Assembly (NCBI RefSeq): GCF_018320785.1
Contig: NC_054872.1
Coordinates: 24,572,769 to 24,636,768, forward strand
Source: Cheilinus undulatus
Lineage: Eukaryota > Chordata > Actinopteri > Labriformes > Labridae
Direction: 5' to 3'
DNA length: 64,000 nt
Part shown: positions 10,891 to 20,931 of the stretch, piece by piece
Numbering within the stretch: the stretch's first letter is position 1
How the letters are laid out: each line of letters starts with the position of its first letter
Notes under the pieces: generated by a model
Told to the model about the DNA's origin: nothing
What the model saw: only the letters and a program-made list of their open reading frames with translations
Database searches by the model: none
Made by a program: the position numbers and the translations under genes

Positions 10891-11985
10891 TTATACTTTG
10901 GTACTAAGTAATGACCTCTCATTGATCTGATTAGCATCTTCTGTGTTGGAGTTGAAGCGAGAGCGAGAAAGCTCCTCCTGGAAGGCAGCCTCCAATGCAC
11001 TCAAGACTGATTTGTGAATTCTATCCCTGAAATCTTGGCCCACAAACACATACAGTAGTGGGTTCAGACAGCTGTTGAGGAAGGCCAGGCTGGTTACTAT
11101 AGGGGTGCCAATGTAGACGACACTCCCTAATGTCTCATCCGCGTAATTATTCATAGCACTAACCAAGTCAAGTAGAACAAAGATGTAAAAGGGTGCCCAG
11201 CAGAAGAAAAAGGTGAGGATAACTGCTGCGATGATCTTAAAGGTGCGATTGAACATGCGGGTCATCTTGCAGTTTCTCCTCAGACGATGGATTATCACAG
11301 CATAACAGGATACGATGACAGTGAAGGGGACTACAAATCCCAGGAGGAAGCGGGTGATGGTCATGACCTGAAAACGAAACACTACTAACTCATTTAAAAC
11401 TGGAGGATTAGATTCATCAGGGAAGGCAAAGTTGCTGAAACAGCTGATGTGGTTGTCAGAAGATAGTTGAGTGTTCCTGAAGACAAAGTCTGGAGTACTG
11501 AGAACCAGAGCCAGCACCCAAACACCCAGACTCACACAGGACGCCTTACGAACATTACGATGGTTCTGGGCCCACACAGGCCGCACCACAGACACACATC
11601 TGTCCACACTGATCACAACCAGAATGTAGACACTGACGAAGATGTTCAGGGAGTTCAGTGTGCTGTTGAGTTTGCACATGAACTTCCCAAAAGGCCAGTG
11701 GAAATCCAAAGCCAGGTAGGTCACACTCAGAGGCAGAGATACAATGAAGAGGAAGTCAGCCACAGCCAGATTGAGGAACCAAACGGTGTTCACTGTTTTC
11801 TTCATCTTGAACCCGGTCACCCAGATAACAGCTCCGTTCCCGAGCACGCCGAGAACAAAGGCCAGGCAGTAAACAATGAGAGACATGCATTTGAGAGACT
11901 GGCTCAGCTCATCTAATGCAGCATCTGTTGTGTAAGGTGGATCAGCTGTTGTGTTTTCATAGTCGGGTAACGTTGTCATCTCCAT
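10891..11985 (-). CDS. Chemerin/formyl-peptide-receptor-like GPCR (array copy 2)
   Basis: A class A chemoattractant-type receptor of 364 aa with seven membrane segments. The longer open frame to 12018 begins inside intron sequence: a pyrimidine-rich acceptor (TTTTGCTATGCAG) ends just before AGAAATAATGG. The start was therefore set at MEMTTLPDYENTT, matching its neighbour's MEMTTVSLYNNTT. Visible features are an N-terminal NTT glycosylation site, FKMKKTVNTVWFLNLAVADF (loop 1-TM2), the TM3-loop 2 DRCVSVV in place of DRY, WAQNHRNVR, an ECL2 cysteine (HISCF), FFFCWAPF in TM6, NSCLNPLLYVF with NPxxY, and GQDFRD in helix 8. Loop 1 and TM2 resemble CMKLR1 most, while the NPLLYVFVGQDFR end also fits FPRs. 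The tail ends in STKV, a possible class I PDZ ligand. The stop codon adjoins a LINE end, so the native 3'UTR seems displaced. Coupling is probably Gi, by family. The ligand is unknown. Confidence 0.93.
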   Translation of the reverse strand: MEMTTLPDYENTTADPPYTTDAALDELSQSLKCMSLIVYCLAFVLGVLGNGAVIWVTGFKMKKTVNTVWFLNLAVADFLFIVSLPLSVTYLALDFHWPFGKFMCKLNSTLNSLNIFVSVYILVVISVDRCVSVVRPVWAQNHRNVRKASCVSLGVWVLALVLSTPDFVFRNTQLSSDNHISCFSNFAFPDESNPPVLNELVVFRFQVMTITRFLLGFVVPFTVIVSCYAVIIHRLRRNCKMTRMFNRTFKIIAAVILTFFFCWAPFYIFVLLDLVSAMNNYADETLGSVVYIGTPIVTSLAFLNSCLNPLLYVFVGQDFRDRIHKSVLSALEAAFQEELSRSRFNSNTEDANQINERSLLSTKV

Positions 11986-11991
11986 TATTTC

Positions 11992-12464
11992 TCTGCATAG
12001 CAAAACAAAGAAAAACATTTAATTTAGCTCATTTTGAGTTAAATGGATATCAATAAAATTGGGAGAAATACTAAACTATTATTTTATGCTGCTGAGAATG
12101 TAAATAAACTTAACTGAAGCTGTAAAACTCCTCTAACACTCCATGTGTTTTTTCTACCTTTTTTACTTCTACCAAGCTCTAAATTCAGCTGTTCTGTAGT
12201 ATTACCATAAAATTTGAGGCAGCTTAAAGATGGACAGAGCTTTATGACCTAAAGTTTTAACAAGTTTACTGTCCACCTTCTGTTGTTTGAAATAAGCTAA
12301 CAACTGAAGCACAAAACACACAAACCTTTCAACACAAATGGTTATTTTAAGTATAAAGTTTTAAGAATTATTTGTTTAAATTCAAGGTAAGGGTTGAACG
12401 ATTTATTTACATAAAGCTCATTAAAAGACTGCACTGAAGTTTGAAATTCTTTAAATGGCATACC
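11992..12464 (-). other. 5' intron and non-coding exon 1 end of receptor copy 2
   Basis: On the minus strand a donor-like GAGAAAG|GTATGCC has its last exon base at 12464. The acceptor TGCAG starts exon 2 at 11992, giving an intron of about 470 bp. Copy 3 has the same GAAAG|GTATGCC context. Exon 1 lies upstream of 12464 (towards higher coordinates). I found no convincing TATA box there. Confidence 0.6.
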
Positions 12465-12539
12465 TTTCTCAAAGCACTCCTGTACACCGTGGATGAATCT
12501 TTTGCAGGAATCACGAAACTCACAGATTTTTGTAGGCTA

Positions 12540-13032
12540 ATCTGTTGATATTCATGTGGTGTCTGTTCCTTTGTAAAGGTGGAGCCACATGATGCTTGCA
12601 CATGAGACACTGCTCTAACATACAGTATGGTTTTGGAAAGAGTGCAGTTATGTAAGGCGTTTCTTCCTGTCACCCATCCTGTTCTGTGCTTAGTCAAAGT
12701 TCCTCCGAAATGTCACCCCAGAAGATAAGTTCCTGATAATAGAACATGTTTCAGACAAAATACACTGCTTGACAGTAAAGTAGAAGCAGCAACTGGAAGC
12801 TACTGGTGGATATATCATCTCACCCTGAACTCAGAATTCTGGCTTGGAAACTTAGAGAAACTTCAGTACCCCGTGTTACCATCTTGTAGAAACTGAAATG
12901 TGGTCAGTTCGAGTGTGATATCTTCTGAACCTTGTCATCCAACTTCCAGGTGGAATGCAGCATTAGTGACATGTCAGTCAGGATCAAGTTTGCAACATTC
13001 ATAAATGGTGGTAATCATGATAACCATCATAA
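12540..13032. other. Upstream region of receptor copy 2
   Basis: A non-coding stretch that should hold the promoter of copy 2. No clear core promoter motif or repeat boundary was recognised. Confidence 0.4.
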
Positions 13033-14672
13033 TTTGAAACTAGGGATGCACAATATTATTGGTAGTATATCGGTATCGGCTGATAATAGCTTAAAAAGTT
13101 AATTATCGTATCAGCCAAATAAAATAAAAATTTAAGCCGATGTGCACGGCTGATGATGTGACGTCACAATTAAGTGCACGCGATAACGCCGGACGTGCGG
13201 CAACAACAATAAACAACATGTCAGCTGTGGTCTGAGGAGTGGGAACAAGACAGCAAAGTAGCTGTTTGCATCGCTTGTAAAGTACATCAGATGCATGTAG
13301 GAGCTTGGCAACATGCCTTTAACACCACCTGTTTAATTTCGCATCTAAAAAACCGCCAACCTGATGACTACAAGGACTATAAAGAATGACAAAACTTCGT
13401 GCCAGGGAAAATTCGGCAGCAGCCTCTAGTTCAGTCAAAATAATAATATAATAATAATCAGCCTTTCAGCGTGATGGAATATACCGGCTTATGGTGCATT
13501 TATAGCCCTGCTACGTTATACCTAGCAGGCGCTTATAGCCTTACCTGAACTGCAAAAGTAAGTTTCCAGTCACGTAGAGAAGCTCCTCGTTAAAGCTAAA
13601 CATATTAGCTTCACCATGGATATATGGACATCAAGTGTCCATCCTGATAGCACATTTAGCCTCGCTGCCTCCGTGGATAGATGAGGATTCACTCTTAAAA
13701 AGGCTGTCACTCAAACACTCACAGGAGTGCTCACTCAGCAGCCGCAGTTGCAGCCGCTTTTGATAACATGTTTGGGACATTGAAAATAGAGATAAAAAGA
13801 ATGTGCACGTTGTCCTGCGTGACAGGCGCAAAACATGGCAAAAGCAATGACGGACTTCTGTGTGGCGCCTCCCGTGCACACTTGAAGGTGGACGAAGGTG
13901 TGTCCAGCATTGGAGATGTTTGTGTCAGTGTGTTGTTACAGAGCTGTTTACAGTGAAATATCATTAAACTTGGTTGCTTAATTAATTTGTCCTGTTTTGG
14001 CACAATCAGGAGAACTACTTTAGTTGAAGTTTTATTTCTGTTCATCTTGAGTCTCAGAAATTTAGAATCATAATTAAGCTCTGAACTATAGCTAGGTTTT
14101 TTTGCATTTAAGAATCTTTTGTTGTTGTTGTTAAATAAAGCCCTTTGTCAGGAGTATCTCGGGGAGCCATCACGCAAACTGGCTGACTTTTAAGAAGAAT
14201 CAGTCTAAATTTATAAGCTATTTCTTTTTTGCACTGTGGAGCTCAGTGTCAGCCGGTTATTTTGCTGCTGTTTATTGCCCTCAAAAATGCGGATGACTTA
14301 GGCTGTACTGTTAAAAATACATGTAAGCATGTAGTACACATGTAACCCAAAGACATTACTGTCAGTTTGTCATTAGTGTATGGCTGTATTTGGGAAAAAA
14401 AAATAAATAAATAAATAAAATAAAATAAAATATATATATATATATATATATATCCTTCAGTTCTTATAAAAATCAAATGTTTTGTCAGTTTGTACAAAAA
14501 TAGACTACCAATATTTAAAAAAAAAAAATTGTAGTCCATGATAGAATTGGTGTTTTTAACAGTGGAAAAAATGTAATTAAATATCGGTATTGGTATCGGC
14601 CAAAATTTGTTTCAAAATATCGGCATATTGGATATCGGCAAAAATCCAATATCGTGCATCCCTATTTAAAAC
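13033..14672. mobile_element. hAT element with BED zinc-finger remnant
   Basis: The inverted ends are TAGGGATGCACAATATT (from 13041) and AATATCGTGCATCCCTA (ending 14664). The 8-bp flanks TTTGAAAC (13033-13040) and TTTAAAAC (14665-14672) match at 7 of 8 positions, which fits hAT. Around 13235-13385 the plus strand reads a degraded BED finger: WEQDSKVAVCIAC, then FNTTCLISHLKN and DDYKDYK. Most of the catalytic domain is missing, so the element is non-autonomous. It contains an (A)AT/TA-rich tract at about 14399-14452. Confidence 0.88.
14399..14452. repeat. AAAT/TA microsatellite
   Basis: AAATA units followed by a TA run, directly visible inside the hAT element. Confidence 0.9.
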
Positions 14673-15049
14673 ACAAACACCTGACTGTTATTTGGTTCCT
14701 CCGGTGAAACTGCAGAAACATAGTCATGCAAGACATGCAGTCTGTGTGTCACAAATCACAAACTTCTGTTAGTATACTGTGTTAGAGTACACCCAAATGC
14801 AGCACAGAACACTTAATCACAATGGCCCTGAATTGCATACTATAGTTTTGCACTTACAGGAAGTGAGAACTGTTTAATCAAATCTGTTTTCTTCTCCTAC
14901 CTTTTTGGACAACAAGTTAAAAACAGACACTAATCATTGATAATCAAAATTTGACCATTAGCTTGCTAACAGTGCCATATTTGCTATGTCACCAATATGG
15001 TTGAGAGTTCAAAGTGTCTATTGTTCCTTACTCAATGGTTTTGAGTGTA

Positions 15050-15430
15050 CCAGGAGCAGGCCTGCCAAGAGAGTTGGCTGGGCCCATGGCAAATGCAGTG
15101 AATGGGCCCTGCCATGTCATGATTTATTGAGGGTAGCAATGTATGTGTGTTGGATCAGTAGCTAGCATACGTCACTTTAGAGCTCAAAATTGTGTCAGGC
15201 TATTATTGGTCTCTGATGAGGAAATTATTTATTTGTGCCTAATCTAACCAATTTGTCCCTCCCACTTTTGCCACTTTATAAATATTTTTGCTCCTTTCAA
15301 CCCATTTTTGCTACGGTTGAAATCCAAGTTACTACATTTTCCAGCCATTTCACCAATTTAACCCATTTTCCCACTTTTTAAACCCTTTTCATCACTTTTT
15401 CTACCATTTGTGCCACTGTCCACCTATTGC
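15050..15430 (+). repeat. Dispersed repeat with ~20-bp satellite core, copy B
   Basis: The head (GGGCCCATGGCAAATGC, TATTATTGGTCTCTGATG) and the core units (CCATTTTTGCTAC, CCACTTTTTAAACCC) match copies at 4405-5240 and 29930-31620. This copy has a short core of about 180 bp. Confidence 0.6.
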
Positions 15431-16540
15431 TGTCCTATTGCTTTAGCTAACACAGCTTGAGATAACATAGCTAAAGTAGTTAAAGCTCATAAAGCAGCTA
15501 TGCAAGCTATCAACATTATCCACTTAGCTAAGTTAGCTTGAACTATGTTTGCCAAAGCTCACATAGCTAAAGCTGTCTCGCTACATTTGCTTATACAGTA
15601 ATGTAAATTTTGAGCCAACATAATGTTAGCTTTTGCTAAAACTAATGAAGTTAAAGCACGCCACTGCCAGGTCACTTTTTCTAAAACAGGTCTATATATA
15701 ATTAAATCCTGGATTAGATCTCTAATCTTTTTTCTGTTTCATTTATGAAATGTTGCTTAGTCCATAATGTTTGCAATGTGGTAATTTCATGAATTCAGCT
15801 ATATAAGCTTCAGCTAAACCTAAGAAAGATAAAGCAAGCCACTGCTCAAGTATTTCTAAAGCTGGTCTATACATAATTTAGTCCTGGATACACCTCTGAC
15901 CTTTTTTCTGTTTTTATTTTTAAATGTTACTTACTCTGTATTGTTTGTAATGTGGTCATTAATGTAACTGTCAGACCGTGTTTACGAGTAAGGTTGAATT
16001 TGAAAATTAAACCTAACACTGGAAATACATTGAACTGACAGATTATGACACTTCCTTCCTGAGATATGGTGTCTCAAAGATGAACGGTCTGTGAAAGTGG
16101 CCTTGAGAGACGTACAGTCTGCAGCCAGACCCTTCTCAAATCCACTTCAGACATCCAAAGGAGAAATCTTAGGCCCTGTTCGCTTTTGTCAGCTAACATG
16201 TTTATTGCTTCCCAATACCTGAAGCAGTGTCTGACTGGTGAATAGGATATAAAGTGATCCCTTGTGAGGCCCAAAGTGTCAGAAAGTTCACAGGGACTGC
16301 TTGTCTTTTGCAGCTTGTGTGCTACAGGCTCCATCCTGTTGTGCACAGGGGAGTTACTGTGTTGATTGTGAGATGTTATGTGATAAGTAGAGTTCGGAGA
16401 TGATGAGTAAAAAACTGGGTCAGTTGGAAATATAATTTAAGAGAAATAATACTGGTATTTCAACAAAGCCATAAAGTAGTTGTCAAGGAGTGGAAGATTT
16501 CAACCAGCATAAGAACCATCAAATTATTATGAAGAATGAA
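15430..16540. other. Gene-free interval
   Basis: Includes an AGCTAA-rich stretch at 15440-15680 and a partly duplicated segment: the words around 15670-15790 (GGTCTATATATAATTAAATCC, GTTTCATTTATGAAATGTT) recur at 15850-15960 (GGTCTATACATAATTTAGTCC). No gene is visible. Confidence 0.5.
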
Positions 16541-16546
16541 ACATAT

Positions 16547-16552
16547 TTTATT
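16547..16552 (-). terminator. Candidate poly(A) signal for receptor copy 3
   Basis: AATAAA on the minus strand, about 350 nt past the stop at 16903. Another AATAAA lies only a few bases past the stop (16895-16900), which would leave almost no 3'UTR. Confidence 0.45.
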
Positions 16553-16902
16553 GTATTACATCAAATCCCAAAGCAATATAAAAAAACAGAACATGCCATC
16601 CCATTATTATGTTTGATAATAAGATGAAAAGAAATGTAACAGTCAGCATTTTGAAGTGACTGAGAAACTTAAAGTGGTTTTCAGGTAAAATATAAAAATG
16701 ATGGAAATGATCAAAGAGGGTACCATCCAAATAATACACATTAAACTACACTAGTTTAACTTTAATACATCATTGATAATATCTGAAAGTTAACTTAATG
16801 TATATCAAATCGAAAATGTAACTATTACAAAAGCTGAATAAAGTTTTTATATTTTTCATTTTGTCCAGATGATATACTGTGTACAGTTTGTTTCTTTATT
16901 TT

Positions 16903-18009
16903 CTACACCTCTGTGTCATGTGCTGACTTCCCTTTGCTCTGACTGGTGCTCACTGTGTGTGTGTCAGTCTGAGAGCCAGAGTCCTCCTGGAAGGCAGTCT
17001 CCAGTACATTCAGGATGGACTTGCGGACTTTATCCCTGAAATCTTGACCCACAAACACATAGAGCAGTGGGTTCAGGCAGCTGTTGAGGAAGGCCAGGCT
17101 GGTGGTTAAAGGGACCCCGATGGTGATGACATAGTCTAATTTTTGACTCTCATACTCAGTCAGATAATGAACCAAATCAATCAGAGCAATGGCGTGAAAG
17201 GGGGCCCAGCAGAAGAAGAATGTGGTAATGACAGCGGCGATGATCTTAAAGGTGCGTTTTGACTGCCTGGCCAGGGTGCGGTTTCTCCTTACATGATGGA
17301 TTATCACAGCATAACAGGACACGATGACAGTGAAAGGGACTACAAATCCCAGCAGGAAGCGAGTGATGGTCATGGCTTTAAAACGATAGAGCGTCAGCTC
17401 ATACACAGACAAAGATTCATAGTCATCAGAAAGCGCAAAGTTGTTAAAACAGTTGATGATGTCTTTATTCATAAAGGATGGTCCGGTGTCCCTGAACACA
17501 AAGTATGGGGAACTGAGAATCAGACCCAGCACCCAAACACCCAGACTCACATAGGACGCCTTACGAACATTACGATGGTTCTGAGCCCACACGGGCCACA
17601 CCACAGACACACATCTGTCCACACTGATCACAACCAGAATGTAGACACTGACGAAGATGTTCAGGGAGTTCAGTGTGCTGTTGAGCTTACACATGAACTT
17701 CCCAAAAGGCCAGTGGAATCTCAGAGCCAGGTAGGTCACACTCAGAGGCAGAGATACAGTGAACAGGAAGTCAGCCACAGCCAGATTGAGGAACCAAACG
17801 GTGTTCACTGTTTTCTTCATCTTGAATCCGGTCACCCAGATAACAGCTCCGTTCCCGAGCACGCCGAGAACAAAGGCCAGGGAGTAAACAATGAGAGACA
17901 TGATGTGCAGAGACTGTCTCAGCTTCACATACTGATCAATGTACACAGTTTCATTTGTTTCAGATATAGCTGTTGTGTTATTGTATAAAGAGACAGTGGT
18001 CATCTCCAT
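16903..18009 (-). CDS. Chemerin/formyl-peptide-receptor-like GPCR (array copy 3)
   Basis: A 368-aa class A receptor of the same subfamily as its neighbours. The N-terminus has NTT and NET glycosylation sites. TM1-TM4 are almost identical to copy 2 (10891-11985), with the same KMKKTVNTVWFLNLAVADF, LNSTLNSLNIF, DRCVSVVWPVWAQNHRNVR run. ECL2 (CFNNFALSDDYESL) and ECL3 (HYLTEYESQKLDY) differ clearly, so ligand preference may differ. TM5 keeps the ITRF arginine, TM6 has FFFCWAPF, TM7 has NSCLNPLLYVF, and helix 8 has GQDFRDKVRK. The end is DTEV, a class I PDZ-type motif. The start is fixed by an acceptor (CATTGCAG) 14 nt upstream of the ATG and by homology. A Gi-coupled leukocyte role is inferred from the family only. 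Confidence 0.94.
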   Translation of the reverse strand: MEMTTVSLYNNTTAISETNETVYIDQYVKLRQSLHIMSLIVYSLAFVLGVLGNGAVIWVTGFKMKKTVNTVWFLNLAVADFLFTVSLPLSVTYLALRFHWPFGKFMCKLNSTLNSLNIFVSVYILVVISVDRCVSVVWPVWAQNHRNVRKASYVSLGVWVLGLILSSPYFVFRDTGPSFMNKDIINCFNNFALSDDYESLSVYELTLYRFKAMTITRFLLGFVVPFTVIVSCYAVIIHHVRRNRTLARQSKRTFKIIAAVITTFFFCWAPFHAIALIDLVHYLTEYESQKLDYVITIGVPLTTSLAFLNSCLNPLLYVFVGQDFRDKVRKSILNVLETAFQEDSGSQTDTHTVSTSQSKGKSAHDTEV

Positions 18010-18022
18010 TGTTGTTCACAGA

Positions 18023-19326
18023 CCTGCAATGACAATGGAAGGATGTATGATTTTTTGAAACAAAGCATATTAAATAAGAGATTGGTCATGTATGAGTGTC
18101 TACTGTGTATGTATGTTGTCTATAAAAGCATCTGGAAAACATGTCTCATTAACTTATTTTTACTAAGAGTTAGTTGATATTTCAGCAGAGGAAACTATTT
18201 TCAACAGCCCTATGCATTTCTACCAGCAATTAACTGTGTGCTTTTAAACAGATAACTATACTTTCATCAGCTTATGGATCTCAAGTGATGACAAAATGCT
18301 CTATTGAGGGTTATACATCCTCTCTTAAGAGTTTGGCAACAGCCGACTTGCCACAAAGAGTTGTGCAGGCATGAGGTTAGAGCACAGCCAGCTGGTTACA
18401 GACATTATTTGTCTTAATTAAGAGAACTTACAGGCAGGTTTTAAAGATTTTTTGGCAGGAAAACTGGTAACAAGAAAAGACAAGTATGTTGGCAGGCACG
18501 GGTAAAAAAAAAAAAAAAAAAAAAATCATAAAAAAACAACAACACAGCTTTACAACCACATAGCAGAATAAACAGATGGATCAACTAATAGAAGAAGAAA
18601 GAGGAACTGGCAACAAACAGCAGGTAATGATTATGCCACATAAGACTTGCAGCAACATGAATCAGTTCTTCATAATTTTCCACGACAACCACATTTGTCA
18701 TAAACATCTCATGTAAAAGTCATCTGCAAAATCTCAGTAGATCCAGATATATTTTTTGAAAAGCAAAACAGAAAAATACATTTTTAATAGACAAATGTTT
18801 TCAAATAACAAGATGCGCACACGCATCTTCTTCATCAGAGTCATCAGAGTTAAAGTTTGACTCTGATGAAGTCCTCTGCACCTCATTAAATTGCAATAAG
18901 TGATTAGTGTACTCCAGTTTCTGGATATGCCTGGTCCTTTCTGTGAACACTGACCTCCACCTGTGAAGGGGCTGAAGCACAAGAGACTCCCTCTTCATTA
19001 TTTAGGAAAAAAAAATTTGACTCCTGGGCATTGCCTTGGACTGAAATAGTGTCAAGTATGATAAAAAAAAAAAAAGTGAACACAAACTGTGGATTTTATC
19101 AAAATAAGCACTTGGAAGTTGAACAGTCACCACATCTTTTCACTTCTCTAATTCTGAAACTAAGTCTATAAAATGGAGCCTTTTTAAAAACTGTAACACA
19201 GATTCAGTTAATTGTTTAATTATTTTGTTTTATGGTTAGAAGTCAGAACACCTTATTTATCACAACCTTAGGATTTATTTAGAGTAAAATTCATTTTTAA
19301 ATTGTGAAAATAAAAAGTGGCATACC
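18023..19326 (-). other. 5' intron of receptor copy 3
   Basis: The donor CGGAAAG|GTATGCC has its last exon base at 19326, and the acceptor TTGCAG makes exon 2 begin at 18023. This gives an intron of about 1.3 kb. It contains an A-run (18506-18526) and, at 18800-18985, a segment with repeated GACTCTGATGA words that may be an old repeat. No other gene is visible. Confidence 0.65.
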
Positions 19327-19390
19327 TTTCCGAGAGATTTGTAGTCTTCTAATCATGAACCAGTATCCGCAATGATCAAGATGACTGATA

Positions 19391-19424
19391 AATATATAGG
19401 TGGGTAGTGATGTGACATCACGTG
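19391..19424 (-). promoter_or_regulatory. Core promoter of receptor copy 3: TATA box, CRE-like palindrome, E-box
   Basis: On the minus strand, CACGTG (19419-19424) and a palindrome GTGATGT-G-ACATCAC with TGATGTCA (19413-19420) lie just upstream of TATATATT (19391-19398). Exon 1 would start about 30 bp further on and end at the donor at 19326. The same order, CRE-type site then TATA then donor, is seen at copy 4. Confidence 0.65.
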
Positions 19425-19429
19425 GAGGC

Positions 19430-20438
19430 GGAGCACAAAAGAGACAAGCTTGACCTTTGAGTAATGAATATCTTACATGGATATGAACAAGTCCAAGTGC
19501 TGTACTTGGCTCTGTATTACTCTATTTGGAGCTGCACTTAAAAAACCTTTTCAGAGTTTCTTTTATTTACTGATGTCTCATTATTCTTATTGTTTACTCT
19601 CATCACCCAGCATCATTTTTAAGGAAGCAGCATTAATCAAAGTCTGAGTGTTGGTGAATATTTAATCCAAAACATTAAACTCCCTCATCTACAGATAATA
19701 TCTAAACTGGACACACAACAACTGTTACTTCAGTCTATCCATCCCTACAAGCAGAAGAAAGGTACACTGATAATTACAGCGCCTCCAAAGGGACACAACT
19801 ACTGCCTGGTTAAAGCAGCATTATTTTGCTCCTGCCCCTTTAGGATCTCCAAAGATAATACATCCTTTTTCTTACATTTTTATTCAACTGAGAATGTCAT
19901 TTCAAATGTAAAAGCCTTGTTTTTCTGCCTCATGTTTCTTATTGTCGATATCCTGTTGTGGCTCTTGAAGATGTGGTCAGAGAGTTTTGCCACTTATTAT
20001 GCCACTATAGTTGACACACGCATACAACCAACTCCTCTAAACTTCTGAATTAAGAAATATGTTTGCACAAGCGCATCATTTTCCCACAAACAGCTGGAAA
20101 CACCCAGCAGTTCACATCAACCAGCACCAGGCTCTCTACCGTTTCATGTCCTTTTAACAAGTAAAGTTGAAAAGTTTGATTTATTTTCAAGTTCATAGAG
20201 GATGATAATGAATTTCTGTTTTATAATGTTGTTTTTAATATACCGCTGTTGGTATCGAGTATCTGAATACACTTTTAACAACTAAAGTAAGTTAACATGT
20301 GATTTGTAAAGATACAAATGGATCTGTGGGTTGACAAGTATTGTCAAATAGAAAGTAAATGTGGTTGCACATGTTTTTTAATGCAACCACATTGACATCG
20401 TTGGTCACAATTTCACTACAACAACTCTGAAATCTATC
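19430..20438. other. Intergenic interval
   Basis: No gene or clear transposon end was recognised between the copy 3 promoter and the SINE target duplication. Confidence 0.5.
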
Positions 20439-20525
20439 AATAATGTAAAATGGGGAGCAGGTTTAGCTCAGTTGGTAGAGTGGGCATCCACTTACCGAGC
20501 CAATATAGTCCTCAATGCACTAGTC

Positions 20526-20931
20526 ATGTGATTGTCTCTTTGATGGAGATAGTCTCTCCATCAAAGAGACAAAGGACTGAAGCAAACTGTGCAGAAGAGA
20601 GACCTGTCCTCAGATTTGCAAAGCTGTCTGAGCATGCAACGACACCAATGAAGGGCTCAGCTAAAGCAGCAGGATATGACCTCTACAGTGCATATGACTA
20701 CTCCATTGGCCCTCTTGACAAGGCCATTGTGAAGACAGACATTCAGATTGCTGTTCCACATGGCTGCTATGGCAGAGTGGCACCAAGATCTGGACTGGCA
20801 GCTAAAAACTTCATCGATGTTGGTGCTGGAGTTGTAGATGAAGACTACAGAAGAAATGTGAGAGTTGTGCTCTTCAACTTTGGCAAGGAAACATTTGAAG
20901 TGAAAAAAGGTGACAGGGTATGATGTGATTG
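20526..20931 (+). pseudogene. dUTPase (dut) cDNA fragment inserted in the SINE
   Basis: The frame from the ATG at 20544 ([14 protein letters not shown]) to about 20922 reads a cellular nuclear-type dUTPase. It has [48 protein letters not shown] (motif 2 and its neighbourhood), GAGVVDEDY and FEVKKGDRV. It stops after KKGDRV, so the last third, including the glycine-rich C-terminal motif that closes the active site, is missing. Two motif 3 glycines are arginines (DYRRNVRVV for the usual DYRGNVGVV), so it should be inactive. Several normal dut exons are joined without introns, which points to an RNA origin. ATGTGATTG flanks it at 20526-20534 and 20923-20931 as a 9-bp target duplication, and no poly(A) is seen. 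The SPSKR N-terminus argues for a host gene source, not a viral one. Confidence 0.88.
20534..20570. repeat. Perfect 16-bp inverted repeat (hairpin)
   Basis: GTCTCTTTGATGGAGA at 20534-20549 is exactly complementary to TCTCCATCAAAGAGAC at 20555-20570, with a 5-nt loop. The right arm lies in the dut coding start (SPSKRQ). The left arm spans the fragment's 5' edge, as if the cDNA end had folded back and primed on itself. Confidence 0.9.

Noticed and set aside
11986-12018. Upstream ATG adding 11 residues to receptor copy 2
   Set aside because: The added part (MFFFVLLCREI) is the pyrimidine tract and acceptor of the 5' intron, and the neighbour starts at the equivalent MEMTT.
17293-17988. 231-codon open frame opposite receptor copy 3
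   Set aside because: It is antisense to the receptor coding sequence, and similar antisense frames occur opposite the other copies (482-961, 11467-11916, 28444-28902). They reflect the codon use of the real gene.
20454-20520. Possible tRNA gene (TAGCTCAGTTGGTAGAG)
   Set aside because: No anticodon arm or intact B box in position and no cloverleaf. The rest of the sequence and the 15-bp duplication show a SINE.
20544-20922. dUTPase as part of a viral or virus-like element
   Set aside because: The N-terminus (SPSKRQ) and body match the cellular nuclear dUTPase, and no viral genes, long terminal repeats or other such parts are near.
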